In this document: piece after piece, positions 24,620-34,237 of the stretch
How the letters are laid out: every line of letters begins with the position of its first letter
Numbering within the stretch: the first letter of the stretch is position 1
Origin: Pseudomonadota bacterium
GTDB taxonomy: Bacteria; Bdellovibrionota_C; UBA2361; SZUA-149
Reading direction: 5' to 3'
Length of the DNA: 42,796 bases
NCBI GenBank assembly: GCA_029555385.1
Contig: JAKPSH010000162.1
Span: 1-42,796 of the forward strand
Program-made: the position numbers and the translations under genes
The notes under the pieces: generated by a model
Told to the model about the DNA's origin: nothing
The model's database searches: none
What the model saw: only the letters and a program-made list of their open reading frames with translations

Positions 24620-26590
24620 ATGCGAACCAATCAACTTAGCTGGCTTCTTGTGCGAAGCAACTGCCATAGGAAATCTTTTTTCGTGGCAGCGCTGGCCGCG
24701 GTGTTTTATTGTTCGGCGCTCCTTGCTCCTGCCGAACTAGTTCTTGCCCAAGCTACTGTCTGCACTAATGCAACGAAGTTTTGCGCTGATGCGCCGGTTA
24801 CATTTCCAGCCGGCACAACAGGCGCGGCGGAAGCAGGCAACAATTACGGGTGCCTCGGAAGCCAGCCCGCACCGGCGTGGTTTTATTTTGAGGTTGAGGA
24901 GGCCGGACCTATCAACCTGCTTTTTACTAACTCCAACTCCGTGGATATCGATTATGCCCTCTGGGGTCCTTATAGTACCTTGGAGGAAGCGCTGAACGAT
25001 TGCGGAACACTCGGACCGCCGGCTGGGGCCACCACGGGAAATCCCCTGCAATGCAGTTTCAGTGGAGGGGCAACGGAAAGCGCGACCGTAAATGCCGCGG
25101 CCGGTGACATCTACATCATGCTTGTTACCAATTTCGCACAGCAGCCGACAGATATCTCGGTTGCGCAGTCGGGCGGAACAGGAACTATCACATGTGCCGG
25201 CGTTTCCGGCGTCGGTTTTACGATGCAAAGTCCGGCATACTTTCCTTGGAACGGTTTCCTGGAGCAGATAAACGTCCTGGCTCTCGCTAATCCTTCAGGA
25301 GCCGACACCGCGCAGATCACAGTAGATCTACTGAATCTTGATGGGCAAACCCTGGGCACGCAGCAGCTCACTCTTCCGCCGCATGCCGAGTTCGACTTGA
25401 TTGTAAACGAACTGACGGGCTTTAACAGTGCGGCTTACGGTCTGCTCAAAGTCACATTCACGCCCGCGGGCGCACTCGATGCGCACCTCGCGCTCTACCG
25501 GCGAAACAGCGATGGTTCGGCATTTGAGTTCGCCAATATCATCGAAGCGGAGAACCAACTGAGCGGCGCAAGCTTCGCTTCATTCAATACGCATTACCCG
25601 CAGAGAGGCGCCGAGGATCGCGGCCGCAGCGTAAACTGGCTGCAGCTCGCAAATTATGACTCTTGGACGCGGAGCTTCACTGTGCGGCGCCATGACGCTG
25701 AAGGCTCGCAGATATCCAACACATCAATAGAAATTCCGCCTAACGGCCGGCGAGATATACTTGTCGGGAACACGGACACTGACGGTCGCCAGGCGGGGGT
25801 CGTGCAGATCATACCGGAAGACTCTTTCGCTCCGTACGGCGGAGAAGTAGTGCGTTACGGCTATCTAAACACCGCTGCCGCAAGCGCTTCTCGTGAATAC
25901 TCCTTTGCCGCGTCTGAAAAAATCGGCAATGACACCTCAGGATACGTTCCGGTATCCAGAGGTGCGGGAGCCGATAATTTTGTCGAAATTTCCAACATCG
26001 GCGATTCAAGCGGCAGCGTCATTGTCCAAGTTTACGATAGCGATCAAGCTGTAACGCCGGTGCTCAGCCAGAACATCACAGTTCCTGCCAAAGGGCAGAG
26101 GCACGTGAGCTTGGGCGAATCACTGGCAAGCGGCAAAGTTGGTTTTGCCGAAGCTATCTCGGCGACAACTTCGCTTCGGGTCTCTTCGGCAAGCTACTTC
26201 TACCGCGCCGATGGTCTCACCGTATCGGGGGCGACAATTTCCCGTGGCCACTCGCCGCTCGCCGCTGCCGCCCGCGGATTCTTTAATACTTTCTTCGGAC
26301 AACTTAACTGGGTGAAGCTTTTCAACATCGGCGGCACGGCAACGAGCGTCGTTATTGAAGCATTTGACCTTGACGGCGTCTCGCTCGGCAGCGTTAATGT
26401 CGCTCTCGACGCAATCAAGGGAAAAGATGTTGAGCTGCGCGCCCTGGGATTCAATCCCAGAACGAATGGTTACGGCTTTTTTACGGTTTCGCCTGCGGAT
26501 GCAAACGTTGTGGTGGCTGATGTATTGCGGGTAAACAACTCTGCCGACGAAATTTCGGTCGACGAAGGAAATATACTTCCCATCCGCTAA
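24620..26590 (+). CDS. Secreted protein: N-terminal Bacteroidetes-type adhesion-like domain plus four-module C-terminal region
   Basis: ATG 24620 is preferred over ATG 24470 because it opens a signal peptide (cut near LVLAQA) and has GGAG upstream. The N-terminal domain (about 45-195) has YGCLGSQPAPAWFYFEV, DIDYALWGPY and IYIMLVTNF, a pattern I associate with beta-sandwich domains of large surface proteins, common in Bacteroidetes gliding-associated proteins. From about residue 205 the remaining sequence is four modules with INVLALAN, NWLQLAN, NFVEISN and NWVKLFN at spacings of about 121, 114 and 110 residues. These align with the C-terminal modules of the giant protein at 1-3368. It is probably extracellular or surface-attached. 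It ends at a shared bidirectional terminator. Confidence 0.85.
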   Translation: MRTNQLSWLLVRSNCHRKSFFVAALAAVFYCSALLAPAELVLAQATVCTNATKFCADAPVTFPAGTTGAAEAGNNYGCLGSQPAPAWFYFEVEEAGPINLLFTNSNSVDIDYALWGPYSTLEEALNDCGTLGPPAGATTGNPLQCSFSGGATESATVNAAAGDIYIMLVTNFAQQPTDISVAQSGGTGTITCAGVSGVGFTMQSPAYFPWNGFLEQINVLALANPSGADTAQITVDLLNLDGQTLGTQQLTLPPHAEFDLIVNELTGFNSAAYGLLKVTFTPAGALDAHLALYRRNSDGSAFEFANIIEAENQLSGASFASFNTHYPQRGAEDRGRSVNWLQLANYDSWTRSFTVRRHDAEGSQISNTSIEIPPNGRRDILVGNTDTDGRQAGVVQIIPEDSFAPYGGEVVRYGYLNTAAASASREYSFAASEKIGNDTSGYVPVSRGAGADNFVEISNIGDSSGSVIVQVYDSDQAVTPVLSQNITVPAKGQRHVSLGESLASGKVGFAEAISATTSLRVSSASYFYRADGLTVSGATISRGHSPLAAAARGFFNTFFGQLNWVKLFNIGGTATSVVIEAFDLDGVSLGSVNVALDAIKGKDVELRALGFNPRTNGYGFFTVSPADANVVVADVLRVNNSADEISVDEGNILPIR

Positions 26591-26596
26591 TTGATT

Positions 26597-26632
26597 AAGA
26601 GCATGCGCCGGCCCGTGCCGGCGCATGCTCTT
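26597..26632. terminator. Bidirectional terminator hairpin between convergent genes
   Basis: A perfect 16-bp stem AAGAGCATGCGCCGGC with a 4-base loop CCGT. It lies 6 bases after the stop of the secreted protein on the plus strand and 43 bases after the pckG stop on the minus strand. T-runs are short on both sides, but stem strength and position favour termination for both. Confidence 0.85.
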
Positions 26633-26675
26633 TACACCAAATAACCGCTGCCAAAACTGGCATCACACTGCGCCG

Positions 26676-28502
26676 CTACGACTGCAACCGCTTGCCGAAT
26701 TCCTTTAGTTCGTGGCGCAATCCCTCCGGCAGGCGGGAGCCGAATTGCTGATAATACTGCTCGATTGAAGGCAGCTCCATGCGGCAGCCATCAATATCAA
26801 CAGAAAGAAGCTCATCGAGAGCATCGGCAGCCAGCGAAAGACCCCGCAAATCCAGCGCACCTTTTTCCGGAATCAGCCCGAGCGGCGTCTCAAGCGCCTC
26901 TGCTTGACCCGCACAGCGCTCAAAGATCCATTTCAGCACGCGGCAGTTTTCACTGTACCCGGGCCATAAAAAGCGGCCTTCCGCATCTTTGCGAAACCAG
27001 TTGACATAAAAGATCCTAGGCATCTTTGCGCCGCTGCGCTCCCCCATACCCAGCCAATGTGCCCAATAATCAGCCATGTTGTACCCGCAAAATGGCAGCA
27101 TGGCCATTGGATCACGACGGAGCGTGCCGACCTGCCCTGCCGCAGCAGCCGTGGTCTCGCTGCCCATGATCGACCCCAGGAAAGTGCCATGACGCCAATT
27201 AAACGCTTCCGTCACAAGCGGAATAACTCCGGCACGTCTGCCGCCGAATAGCACAGCGCTGATCGGCACACCTTGCGGATCCTCCCATTCCGGGGCGATC
27301 ACCGGACACTGACGAGCTGGTGTGGTAAAGCGTGCATTCGGGTGAGCGGCATTGCGTCCGCAATCAGGCGTCCACTCCTTCGCCGTCCAGTCGATGAGAT
27401 GTGCAGGGAGTCGAGGCGTCATCTGCTCCCACCACACATCGCCGTCATCAGTCAACGCGCAATTCGTAAAAATCGAATCCCGTGTCAGACACGCCATTGC
27501 GTTAAGATTGCTCTCATCGCTGGTGCCCGGCGCAACGCCAAAAAATCCCGCTTCCGGATTAATCGCATAAAGCCTTCCGTCACCACCGAATTTCATCCAG
27601 GCAATATCATCGCCGACGCACTCCACCTTCCATCCCGGAATTGTCGGACTAAGCATCGCTAAGTTTGTCTTGCCGCAAGCTGACGGAAACGCTGCGCAAA
27701 TATAACGAACCTCGTTTTGAGGATTAGTCAGTTTCAGAATCAGCATATGTTCGGCGAGCCAGCCTTGCTCCCGCGCCATGACCGATGCAATGCGCAGCGC
27801 AAAACACTTCTTGCCCAGCAGTGCATTACCGCCATAGCCCGAGCCGTATGACCAAATTTCCTTGCTCTCCGGAAAATGTGAAATGTATTTTTGCTTTCCA
27901 TCGCAAGGCCAGGAGACATCGGCCCGCTGCGTTCCGTCCGCCAGGACTAAAGGATAGCCTACCGAATGCAAACAGCGCACAAACTCACCGTTCTCTCCAA
28001 GAACATCAAGTACTGACGTTCCAACACGCGTCATGATAATCATGTTCGCAACAACGTATGGCGAATCCGTCAGCTCTACTCCGATATGAGCAATGGGCGA
28101 ACCTACAGGCCCCATTGAAAACGGAATGACGTACAACGTCCGTCCGCGCATGCATCCCGCGTATAAGCCGCGCATTGTCTGCTTCATCTCCTCGGGGGCA
28201 GCCCAGTTATTGGTAGGCCCGGCATCATCCTTGCTCGGTGAACAAATAAAAGTGCGATCTTCGACACGAGCCACATCCGCTGGATCTGACCAGACGAGGA
28301 TACTGTTCGGGCGCTTCTCTGGATTGAGCCAGCGGGCTGTTTTGCCGCTGACCATCAGGCTGAGCATCTCCTGATACTCATCAGCAGAACCGTTGCAGAG
28401 CCGGATATTGTCCGGCAGACACATCGCGGCAACTTCCTTAATCCAAGCGTTTAACTGCGCATTCCTGGTAATTTTACTTCCCGTCGTCATATCCTCTCTC
28501 AT
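26676..28502 (-). CDS. pckG: Phosphoenolpyruvate carboxykinase, GTP type
   Basis: A 608-residue (or 604 from the internal ATG at 28490) GTP-dependent PEPCK, which interconverts oxaloacetate and phosphoenolpyruvate in the cytosol. It has the kinase-1a loop [12 protein letters not shown] with the hallmark Cys, the metal-site region [19 protein letters not shown], and [11 protein letters not shown] with the nucleotide-binding segment [11 protein letters not shown]. Length and motifs rule out the ATP-type enzyme. It begins 3 bases after the hypB stop, so it appears to be the last gene of the hydrogenase operon, an unusual neighbour. The transcript ends at the hairpin at 26597-26632. Confidence 0.96.
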   Translation of the reverse strand: MREDMTTGSKITRNAQLNAWIKEVAAMCLPDNIRLCNGSADEYQEMLSLMVSGKTARWLNPEKRPNSILVWSDPADVARVEDRTFICSPSKDDAGPTNNWAAPEEMKQTMRGLYAGCMRGRTLYVIPFSMGPVGSPIAHIGVELTDSPYVVANMIIMTRVGTSVLDVLGENGEFVRCLHSVGYPLVLADGTQRADVSWPCDGKQKYISHFPESKEIWSYGSGYGGNALLGKKCFALRIASVMAREQGWLAEHMLILKLTNPQNEVRYICAAFPSACGKTNLAMLSPTIPGWKVECVGDDIAWMKFGGDGRLYAINPEAGFFGVAPGTSDESNLNAMACLTRDSIFTNCALTDDGDVWWEQMTPRLPAHLIDWTAKEWTPDCGRNAAHPNARFTTPARQCPVIAPEWEDPQGVPISAVLFGGRRAGVIPLVTEAFNWRHGTFLGSIMGSETTAAAAGQVGTLRRDPMAMLPFCGYNMADYWAHWLGMGERSGAKMPRIFYVNWFRKDAEGRFLWPGYSENCRVLKWIFERCAGQAEALETPLGLIPEKGALDLRGLSLAADALDELLSVDIDGCRMELPSIEQYYQQFGSRLPEGLRHELKEFGKRLQS

Positions 28503-28505
28503 TGC

Positions 28506-29201
28506 TTAACGCTCATCCTGCCTTCCTAATTCAGCAAGATAGCCAATCCATTGCTCAAACCCGGTGCCGGTTTTGGCGCTCAATTCAAAAATTACAGCCC
28601 CCGGATTAACCTGACGCAAATACCGCAGACATTTGTCCCGGTCAAATTCAATATGCGGTATCAAGTCGCATTTTGTAATCAGCACAACTTTCGCCCGGGA
28701 AAAAACAACCGGGTACTTGATGGGCTTATCTTCGCCTTCGGTCACCGAAAGTAGCACCACCTTAAAATCCTCGCCCAGATTAAAAGCAGCCGGGCAGATA
28801 AGATTTCCCACGTTTTCGATAAACAGCAACTCTGTCTGGTCATCTATGACCTCCGGGAGCACATCTCCTACACGCTGCGCATCGAGATGACATGAGCTGA
28901 CAGTTTCGATTTGGCGCACCGGCGCACCCTTCCCGTAAAGACGCTGCGCATCGAGGTCTGTCTGCTGGTCCCCGACAATGACCGCACAGCGCTTTCCCCG
29001 CTCCCGCATCCGCACAAGCGTAACCTCAAGCAGTGTCGTCTTTCCTGAACCGGGAGAAGAAATCAGATTCAACGCCACGATGCCGCGCTCCGTAAGCAGT
29101 TGTCTGTTCGCTAACGCAGCTTGGTCGTTTCGCCGCAGAACACTCGTTTCCACTTTAACAGAACGCGTAACTATATTGTCTTTTGCATGCAAATCATTCA
29201 T
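28506..29201 (-). CDS. hypB: Hydrogenase nickel-insertion GTPase HypB
   Basis: From ATG 29201 the protein has 231 residues; the frame extends to 29270 but that would overlap hypA deeply, whereas 29201 gives an 8-base ATGAATGA overlap. HypB is a SIMIBI GTPase delivering nickel to the hydrogenase large subunit with HypA. Visible are the P-loop SSPGSGKTTLLE, the VGDQQTDLDAQR switch region, FIENVGNLICPA, and TKCDL (NKxD-like base motif). The N-terminus lacks both the CxxCGC high-affinity nickel motif of Escherichia coli HypB and any His-rich stretch, so nickel storage is unlikely. Confidence 0.95.
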   Translation of the reverse strand: MNDLHAKDNIVTRSVKVETSVLRRNDQAALANRQLLTERGIVALNLISSPGSGKTTLLEVTLVRMRERGKRCAVIVGDQQTDLDAQRLYGKGAPVRQIETVSSCHLDAQRVGDVLPEVIDDQTELLFIENVGNLICPAAFNLGEDFKVVLLSVTEGEDKPIKYPVVFSRAKVVLITKCDLIPHIEFDRDKCLRYLRQVNPGAVIFELSAKTGTGFEQWIGYLAELGRQDER

Positions 29202-29544
29202 CTTGCTCGAGCTCAACTGAAGAAATGATAAAGTCACACCCTCCGGTAATCTCCACATTCGATGAACCACAGCCGGCGCAAATCATGCAGGGCATTTCCG
29301 GATTACTGCGCCTGCCACACTCAGCGCACAACACTTCCGTCTTCACCTCGTTAATTATAAGCTTGGCCCGCTCAACGCACGTCCCCTCCGCAGCAAGCGG
29401 AAAACAAAATTCGAGCGCTTCCCGCTCCACACCGCACAGCTCGCCTAAAGACACGGATATCCCGCAAACATTTCTTGCACGCTCCCGTGCACTAATCTGC
29501 TCTACCTCATCCACCAGTGCCAAAGCGATACTTAACTCATGCAT
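29194..29544 (-). CDS. hypA: Hydrogenase nickel-delivery protein HypA
   Basis: A 116-residue HypA from ATG 29544. This start gives MHEL, whose His2 is the conserved nickel ligand, and it overlaps the hypE stop by one base (TGATG). The zinc-ribbon has two CxxC pairs (CAEC and CAGC). HypA works with HypB to load nickel into apo-HoxH. An in-frame upstream TTG would add two residues and is not needed. Confidence 0.95.
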   Translation of the reverse strand: MHELSIALALVDEVEQISARERARNVCGISVSLGELCGVEREALEFCFPLAAEGTCVERAKLIINEVKTEVLCAECGRRSNPEMPCMICAGCGSSNVEITGGCDFIISSVELEQDE

Positions 29545-30551
29545 CAGCAAATCCTCGGCAAAAGCTCTCCTTCCGGCAAACTGACCAGACGCCTGCCGCC
29601 CGTAACGGTGTTGAGCACAACCCGCCCCTGCCCTGCCGCTACCGAGCCGATAATCGCCGCACCTGCCCCCTCGGGAAAGCGGCGGAAACGCTGCGCAAGT
29701 TCCTCCGCTGCTGCACGCTCACAAACTGCAAGAAACCTTCCTTCGGATGCAATATGCAGCAGATCAAATCCAAGAATCTCGGCAAGCGCTCGCGTATTTG
29801 GCGCTGCGGGGATGTTCGCTTCATCGAGCACAACGTCGAAATTACTGCCGCTGACCATTTCATTAAGCACGGCAGCGGCGCCGCCCCGGGTAGGGTCACG
29901 CATCATTTTTACGGCACTACTCAGTTCGCCCGCTGCCGCGACCAAGCGGTGCACCGGACCAGTATCGCTTGTTGGACCAGATTGGAAATTCAGTCCTTCG
30001 CGCACCGACATCACGGCCATACCATGGTCTCCCAGCGGCCCGCTGGTCAATACAGCATCTCCTGCTGCCAGACGGCTCTGTCCCAACGCAAAGGCCGGCA
30101 GACGCTCTCCCACGCCTGCGCTCGTCAAATACATCCCATCACATTGGCCGCGCTGCACCACTTTCGTATCCCCGGTTACAATCTGCACACCGCAGGTCTG
30201 CGCGGCATTCTTAACCGAATCAAGCACTGCGCAAAGCACTGAAAGCTCAAGGCCCTCTTCCAGCACAAGCGCCAAAGAAAGCCAAAGCGGTTTTCCTCCA
30301 CAAACCGCGATGTCATTCACTGTGCCATAAACTGCAAGATCGCCAATATTCCCACCCGGAAAAAAAAGTGGGCTTACCACAAAAGAATCGGTAGAAAAAA
30401 TCAGCTCGTTTCCCGGGCGCGGAAGTGTCGCCGCATCGGGAAGAGCTGCGAGTGCTCCCGCCGTAAAGCGGCTCAGGATCTCACGCTCGATCAATTCCCG
30501 GGACAGACGCCCGCCGCTCCCATGCGCCAAAGTAATTTTTCCGCTTCTCAC
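29544..30551 (-). CDS. hypE: Hydrogenase maturation protein HypE
   Basis: A 335-residue HypE starting with GTG in a 4-base GTGA overlap with hypD. HypE uses ATP to dehydrate the carbamoyl group received from HypF into the thiocyanate on its C-terminal Cys, the source of the iron cyanide ligands. It has HGSGGRLS at the N-terminus, STDSFVV, GTVNDIAVCGG, RDPTRGGAAAVLNE, and the essential terminal PRIC. All key residues are present. Confidence 0.96.
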   Translation of the reverse strand: MRSGKITLAHGSGGRLSRELIEREILSRFTAGALAALPDAATLPRPGNELIFSTDSFVVSPLFFPGGNIGDLAVYGTVNDIAVCGGKPLWLSLALVLEEGLELSVLCAVLDSVKNAAQTCGVQIVTGDTKVVQRGQCDGMYLTSAGVGERLPAFALGQSRLAAGDAVLTSGPLGDHGMAVMSVREGLNFQSGPTSDTGPVHRLVAAAGELSSAVKMMRDPTRGGAAAVLNEMVSGSNFDVVLDEANIPAAPNTRALAEILGFDLLHIASEGRFLAVCERAAAEELAQRFRRFPEGAGAAIIGSVAAGQGRVVLNTVTGGRRLVSLPEGELLPRIC

Positions 30552-31645
30552 AGCACACTTCTTGAGTACTTATAAAACGCCGCACAGCTCCCTTCGGAAC
30601 TCACCATACAAGGGCCCACGGGATGCTGCGGTGTGCAGCCCTTTCCAAAGAGCGCGCATTGCGGTGGATTAATTACACCCTTCAATACATCTCCGCACCG
30701 GCAAGCAAGATTAGGGCGGCCTAGTTCGATTTGCACTCCATGCCGGATCTCCGCATCAAATTCAGCATACTTTTCACCCAGCCCCATTCCGCTTCCCTGC
30801 AACAATCCGATACCGCGCCAGGACGCATCGACTGGCTTGAGAAATTCAGCAATTAACGCCTGCGCCCGTTTGTTTCCGCCAGCCCGCACAACCCGGTTAT
30901 ACTGATTTTCCACTTGCGCCGTCTTATGCACAAGCTGGCGCAAGATGCCGCATAGGCCATAGATTATATCTAGCGGTTCAAAACCAGCGACAACGCAGGG
31001 CAGCGCAAAACGATCAACAAGCACTTGATAGGCTGCGGCGCCAATGATCGCGCTAACATGCGCCGGGCACAGGAAGGCATTGATTTGCACCGCGGGATCG
31101 GAGGCAAGCACAACCATCGCCGGCGGAATAATTTTAAAGGCCGTAAGCAGTGAGATATTGCCAATCCCTTGCGTGATGGCAGCATGCAGCATGCCGATAA
31201 CTGGCGCCGTAGTCGTCTCAAAGCCTATCGCCAAAAACACTATCTCTTTTTCCGGGTGCGCCCGCGCATATTCCAGGGCATCAAGCGGCGAGTAACACAC
31301 TTGAATCACACCGCCCTCGGCCCGGATCTGGCTCAAATCACACTCAGAACCAGGCACTTTCATCATGTCCCCAAAAGTCGCAAGACAGATGCCGCGTCGG
31401 GCGAGCTCGCACGCTGTGTCAATGTAGCCGCCGTCAGTGACACATACTGGACACCCTGGACCGCTGAGCAAAAGCACATTTGGCGGAAGAAGCGTCCGGA
31501 TACCGCAGCGCGCAATGGCCATCGTATGCGAACCGCACACTTCCATTATTCGCACCTCGCGCTCCAAGCGTTGCGCAAGCACCTTAATTTCCTCTGCGGC
31601 AGCTTGCGCTGCCTTCGGCTCCCGGAAACCGTCAATATACTTCAT
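30548..31645 (-). CDS. hypD: Hydrogenase Fe(CN)2CO assembly scaffold HypD
   Basis: A 365-residue HypD, the [4Fe-4S] scaffold that with HypC holds the Fe(CN)2CO unit. The conserved motifs are MEVCGSHTMAIARCGIR, LLSGPGCPVCVT, GFETTTAP and the C-terminal Cys set in LACRCGDVLKG, ALFGKGCTPQHPVGPCMVS. Length and motif spacing are standard. It lies 37 bases after hypC, the longest gap of the operon. Confidence 0.97.
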   Translation of the reverse strand: MKYIDGFREPKAAQAAAEEIKVLAQRLEREVRIMEVCGSHTMAIARCGIRTLLPPNVLLLSGPGCPVCVTDGGYIDTACELARRGICLATFGDMMKVPGSECDLSQIRAEGGVIQVCYSPLDALEYARAHPEKEIVFLAIGFETTTAPVIGMLHAAITQGIGNISLLTAFKIIPPAMVVLASDPAVQINAFLCPAHVSAIIGAAAYQVLVDRFALPCVVAGFEPLDIIYGLCGILRQLVHKTAQVENQYNRVVRAGGNKRAQALIAEFLKPVDASWRGIGLLQGSGMGLGEKYAEFDAEIRHGVQIELGRPNLACRCGDVLKGVINPPQCALFGKGCTPQHPVGPCMVSSEGSCAAFYKYSRSVL

Positions 31646-31682
31646 ACGCTTCGGCCATTAACTTGCCGCCCCCACCGCAGCA

Positions 31683-31913
31683 TCATTCACGCGCAAGATT
31701 CCGTGCCATGTCTTCAAAGAGCCGCAGCCGTTTCTCAGCTTCCTCTTGATCAAGCCGTTCGATGGCAAAACCGGCATGGATGATCAAGTAATCGCCCACT
31801 TCCGGCTGATCAATCAGCGATATATTAACAACATGGCGCACTCCTTCCAGTTCAGCGATGCCGTTCTCGTCATTTTCCTTCTCAACCAGCTTCATCGGTA
31901 CGGCTAAACACAT
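31683..31913 (-). CDS. hypC: Hydrogenase maturation chaperone HypC
   Basis: A 76-residue HypC/HupF-type chaperone. The N-terminal MCLAVPMKL has the essential Cys2 that binds iron and the large subunit precursor after Met removal. GDYLIIHAGFAIERLDQEEA is the family C-terminal signature. The start overlaps the hypF stop by 10 bases. Confidence 0.97.
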   Translation of the reverse strand: MCLAVPMKLVEKENDENGIAELEGVRHVVNISLIDQPEVGDYLIIHAGFAIERLDQEEAEKRLRLFEDMARNLARE

Positions 31914-34237
31914 ACGTTTTCCTGTCCCGCAAGATATGCCTGACCAACCGCAAGGCCTCCGTCATTAGGCGGCACATCGCGGTGAATATAGACGGCGATG
32001 CCCTTTTTCCGCAGCTTCTCCATGCAAAATGCGGTAAGCAGCCGGTTCATAAACACTCCACCCGTAAGAACAACACAACTACCAGGCTTTTCTGGCAAGG
32101 CGTATTCAACCATGGCGCACGCCGCGTTTGCAACGCTCCGATGCACGGCAAGCGCCCAGCGGGCATCAACGCTCATTTCGGCTTTTCGTTCGATAATTTC
32201 CCTAAACGCCGGACGCCAATCGACAATTAACACTCCATTTTCCTCGATCAGACCGAACGGAAGTGTGAAGGTCTCACTGGCTGGCGCTTTTCTTGCCGCC
32301 TCCTCAAGTCGAATTGCCGGTTGTCCGTCATAGGTTGCGGCACGGGTCGAGAATCCGAGCAGCACGGAGAACGAATCAAACAGCCGCCCGGCAGCGCTGC
32401 TGAGAGGCGCGTTCAGGCCCTTCTGTGCCTGACTGGCCCATATCGCAGCTTCTTCAGCGGCAACTCCCAGCTTACGCAATAAATCTTCACTAAGCCGCAA
32501 TCCTGCGTCATCAAGACGTGCCACAACTTGTCTTACTGGTTCACGCACCGCGGCATCACCGCCGGGAAGCGCGGCGCAGCGAAAGTGAGCACGCCGGACA
32601 AAACCATCAAGTCTGGCAGCAAGCAGCTCCCCACCCCAAATTGTTCCATCCGTGCCGTAACCCGTCCCATCAAACGCAAGCGCCAGGCACTCACTCAGCC
32701 CATGTTCAGCCATTGCTGATGCAGCATGTGCATAATGATGCTGGACGCATACCAAATCAAGCGAGTATTCTTTGGCGAGCTTCTGACCGAGAACCGTTGA
32801 TTGAAGATCGGGGTGCAAATCAACTGCAATCGCGTGCGGGGTCTGATACAGGAAATCCGGAAAACACCGGACCGTATCAGTCAGTCCCGCGACGGCCTCC
32901 GGGGTGTCAAGATCCCCGATATGCGCGGAAGGCACGATCCGTTCACCTTCGCCAACGGCGATGGCATTTTTTAATTCACCGCCCAGCGCCAGAACGCATC
33001 GTTTCAACGGATATTTAAGCCGCACAGCCTGCGGAGTATATCCTCGTGAACGCCGCCACTTTTGCAGCTCCTCCCCCTGCAGCACACAAACGGAATCATC
33101 AGCACGAAGGTTTATTTCACGATCGTGAAAAAGAAACGCATCCGCTATTTCCGATAAACGGAAAACGGCCTCTTTATTGCTGAGACAAACCGGTTCCCCG
33201 CGTTTGTTTCCGCTTGTCATCACCAACAAGTCAAACTCCGGCAACACATCGCCGTCAAGCGGCGTAAAAAGCAGCAAGTGCAGCGGCGATGTCGGAAGCA
33301 TGGCACCGATACTGAACGTATCCGGAGAAATGAGATCTAAGGGCAACCTCGGCGCAGTTTGCCTCGCTGCTTCAAGAATCATGATGGGCGCGGCCGGGGA
33401 AACGAGCGCTTGGACGGCGGCGTGCGGGACATTGGCGTATTTGCCCAGCACAGCCAGATTGCGCGCCATTACAGCAAAAGGTTTATGCGGCCGGTTCTTT
33501 CTCGCTCGCAGCTTATCTAAAACCGGACGCTGAAAAGGGTCACAAACAAGCAAGTATCCGCCGATTCCGCGCAAGGCCAAGATTTTGCCGGCGGCAAGCG
33601 CGCGGCGCGCGAGTCTAAGCGCTTCCCGCCCGGCCTCACCAGCCGATCCCGAAGAAAATACGAGCTGCGGACCGCATGCCGGACAAGCTATGCTTTCCGC
33701 GTGAAATCGCCGGCTGTTTTCGTCATGATATTCTGCGCTGCATTCACTGCAGAGCGGAAAAGCTGACATTGTTGTCCGCATACGATCATAAGGCACGCCG
33801 TCTATGACGCTGAAGCGCGGACCGCACAAAGTGCATGTCGTAAACGGATAACCATAGCGCCGATCATCCGGGTCCAGCACTTCTTTCGCACAACCGGCAC
33901 ACATCGCGAGATCCGGTGGGAAAGTAAGAAGCGGTGGATCGGCTTCATCGCTTTCCAGAATCCTGAATCCGGGCAGGATGCTGCGGCTCTCCAAGATTGC
34001 CCGCTCGCAAAGATCGCAGCGGTCAATACGCGCTAATTGCGGCAGCCGGTCCGGCAGCGCTGCAACGAATTCGTCAACTTCGTGTTCTGCTCCCTGAAGA
34101 ACTAATCGCACGCTCCCGGAACAGTTTTGCACTGAACCGTGCAACCCTGCCTGAATCGCCAGCCGGTGAACCGCCGGGCGAAATCCCACACCCTGAACCA
34201 CCCCGGTAATGGCAAATACTTTATGAACCAGCGTCAC
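31904..34237 (-). CDS. hypF: Carbamoyltransferase HypF
   Basis: A 777-residue HypF, GTG start, overlapping the kinase stop upstream by 17 bases. Its domains, in order: acylphosphatase (ITGVVQGVGFRPAVHR, about 1-90); two CxxC-x18-CxxC zinc fingers (CAGC/CTLC and CSEC/CPAC, about 110-190); YrdC-like adenylation domain (ALRGIGGYLLVCDP, KNRPHKPFAVM); and Kae1/carbamoyltransferase domain (VQHHYAHAASAMAEHG, AFDGTGYGTDGTIWGGE, LTGGVFMN). It converts carbamoyl phosphate to carbamoyl-AMP and carbamoylates HypE. All domains look intact. Confidence 0.97.
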   Translation of the reverse strand: MTLVHKVFAITGVVQGVGFRPAVHRLAIQAGLHGSVQNCSGSVRLVLQGAEHEVDEFVAALPDRLPQLARIDRCDLCERAILESRSILPGFRILESDEADPPLLTFPPDLAMCAGCAKEVLDPDDRRYGYPFTTCTLCGPRFSVIDGVPYDRMRTTMSAFPLCSECSAEYHDENSRRFHAESIACPACGPQLVFSSGSAGEAGREALRLARRALAAGKILALRGIGGYLLVCDPFQRPVLDKLRARKNRPHKPFAVMARNLAVLGKYANVPHAAVQALVSPAAPIMILEAARQTAPRLPLDLISPDTFSIGAMLPTSPLHLLLFTPLDGDVLPEFDLLVMTSGNKRGEPVCLSNKEAVFRLSEIADAFLFHDREINLRADDSVCVLQGEELQKWRRSRGYTPQAVRLKYPLKRCVLALGGELKNAIAVGEGERIVPSAHIGDLDTPEAVAGLTDTVRCFPDFLYQTPHAIAVDLHPDLQSTVLGQKLAKEYSLDLVCVQHHYAHAASAMAEHGLSECLALAFDGTGYGTDGTIWGGELLAARLDGFVRRAHFRCAALPGGDAAVREPVRQVVARLDDAGLRLSEDLLRKLGVAAEEAAIWASQAQKGLNAPLSSAAGRLFDSFSVLLGFSTRAATYDGQPAIRLEEAARKAPASETFTLPFGLIEENGVLIVDWRPAFREIIERKAEMSVDARWALAVHRSVANAACAMVEYALPEKPGSCVVLTGGVFMNRLLTAFCMEKLRKKGIAVYIHRDVPPNDGGLAVGQAYLAGQENVCV

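Noticed and set aside
29202-29270. Longer HypB N-terminus
   Set aside because: It would overlap hypA by 77 bases and adds residues unlike any HypB; the ATGAATGA start at 29201 is natural.
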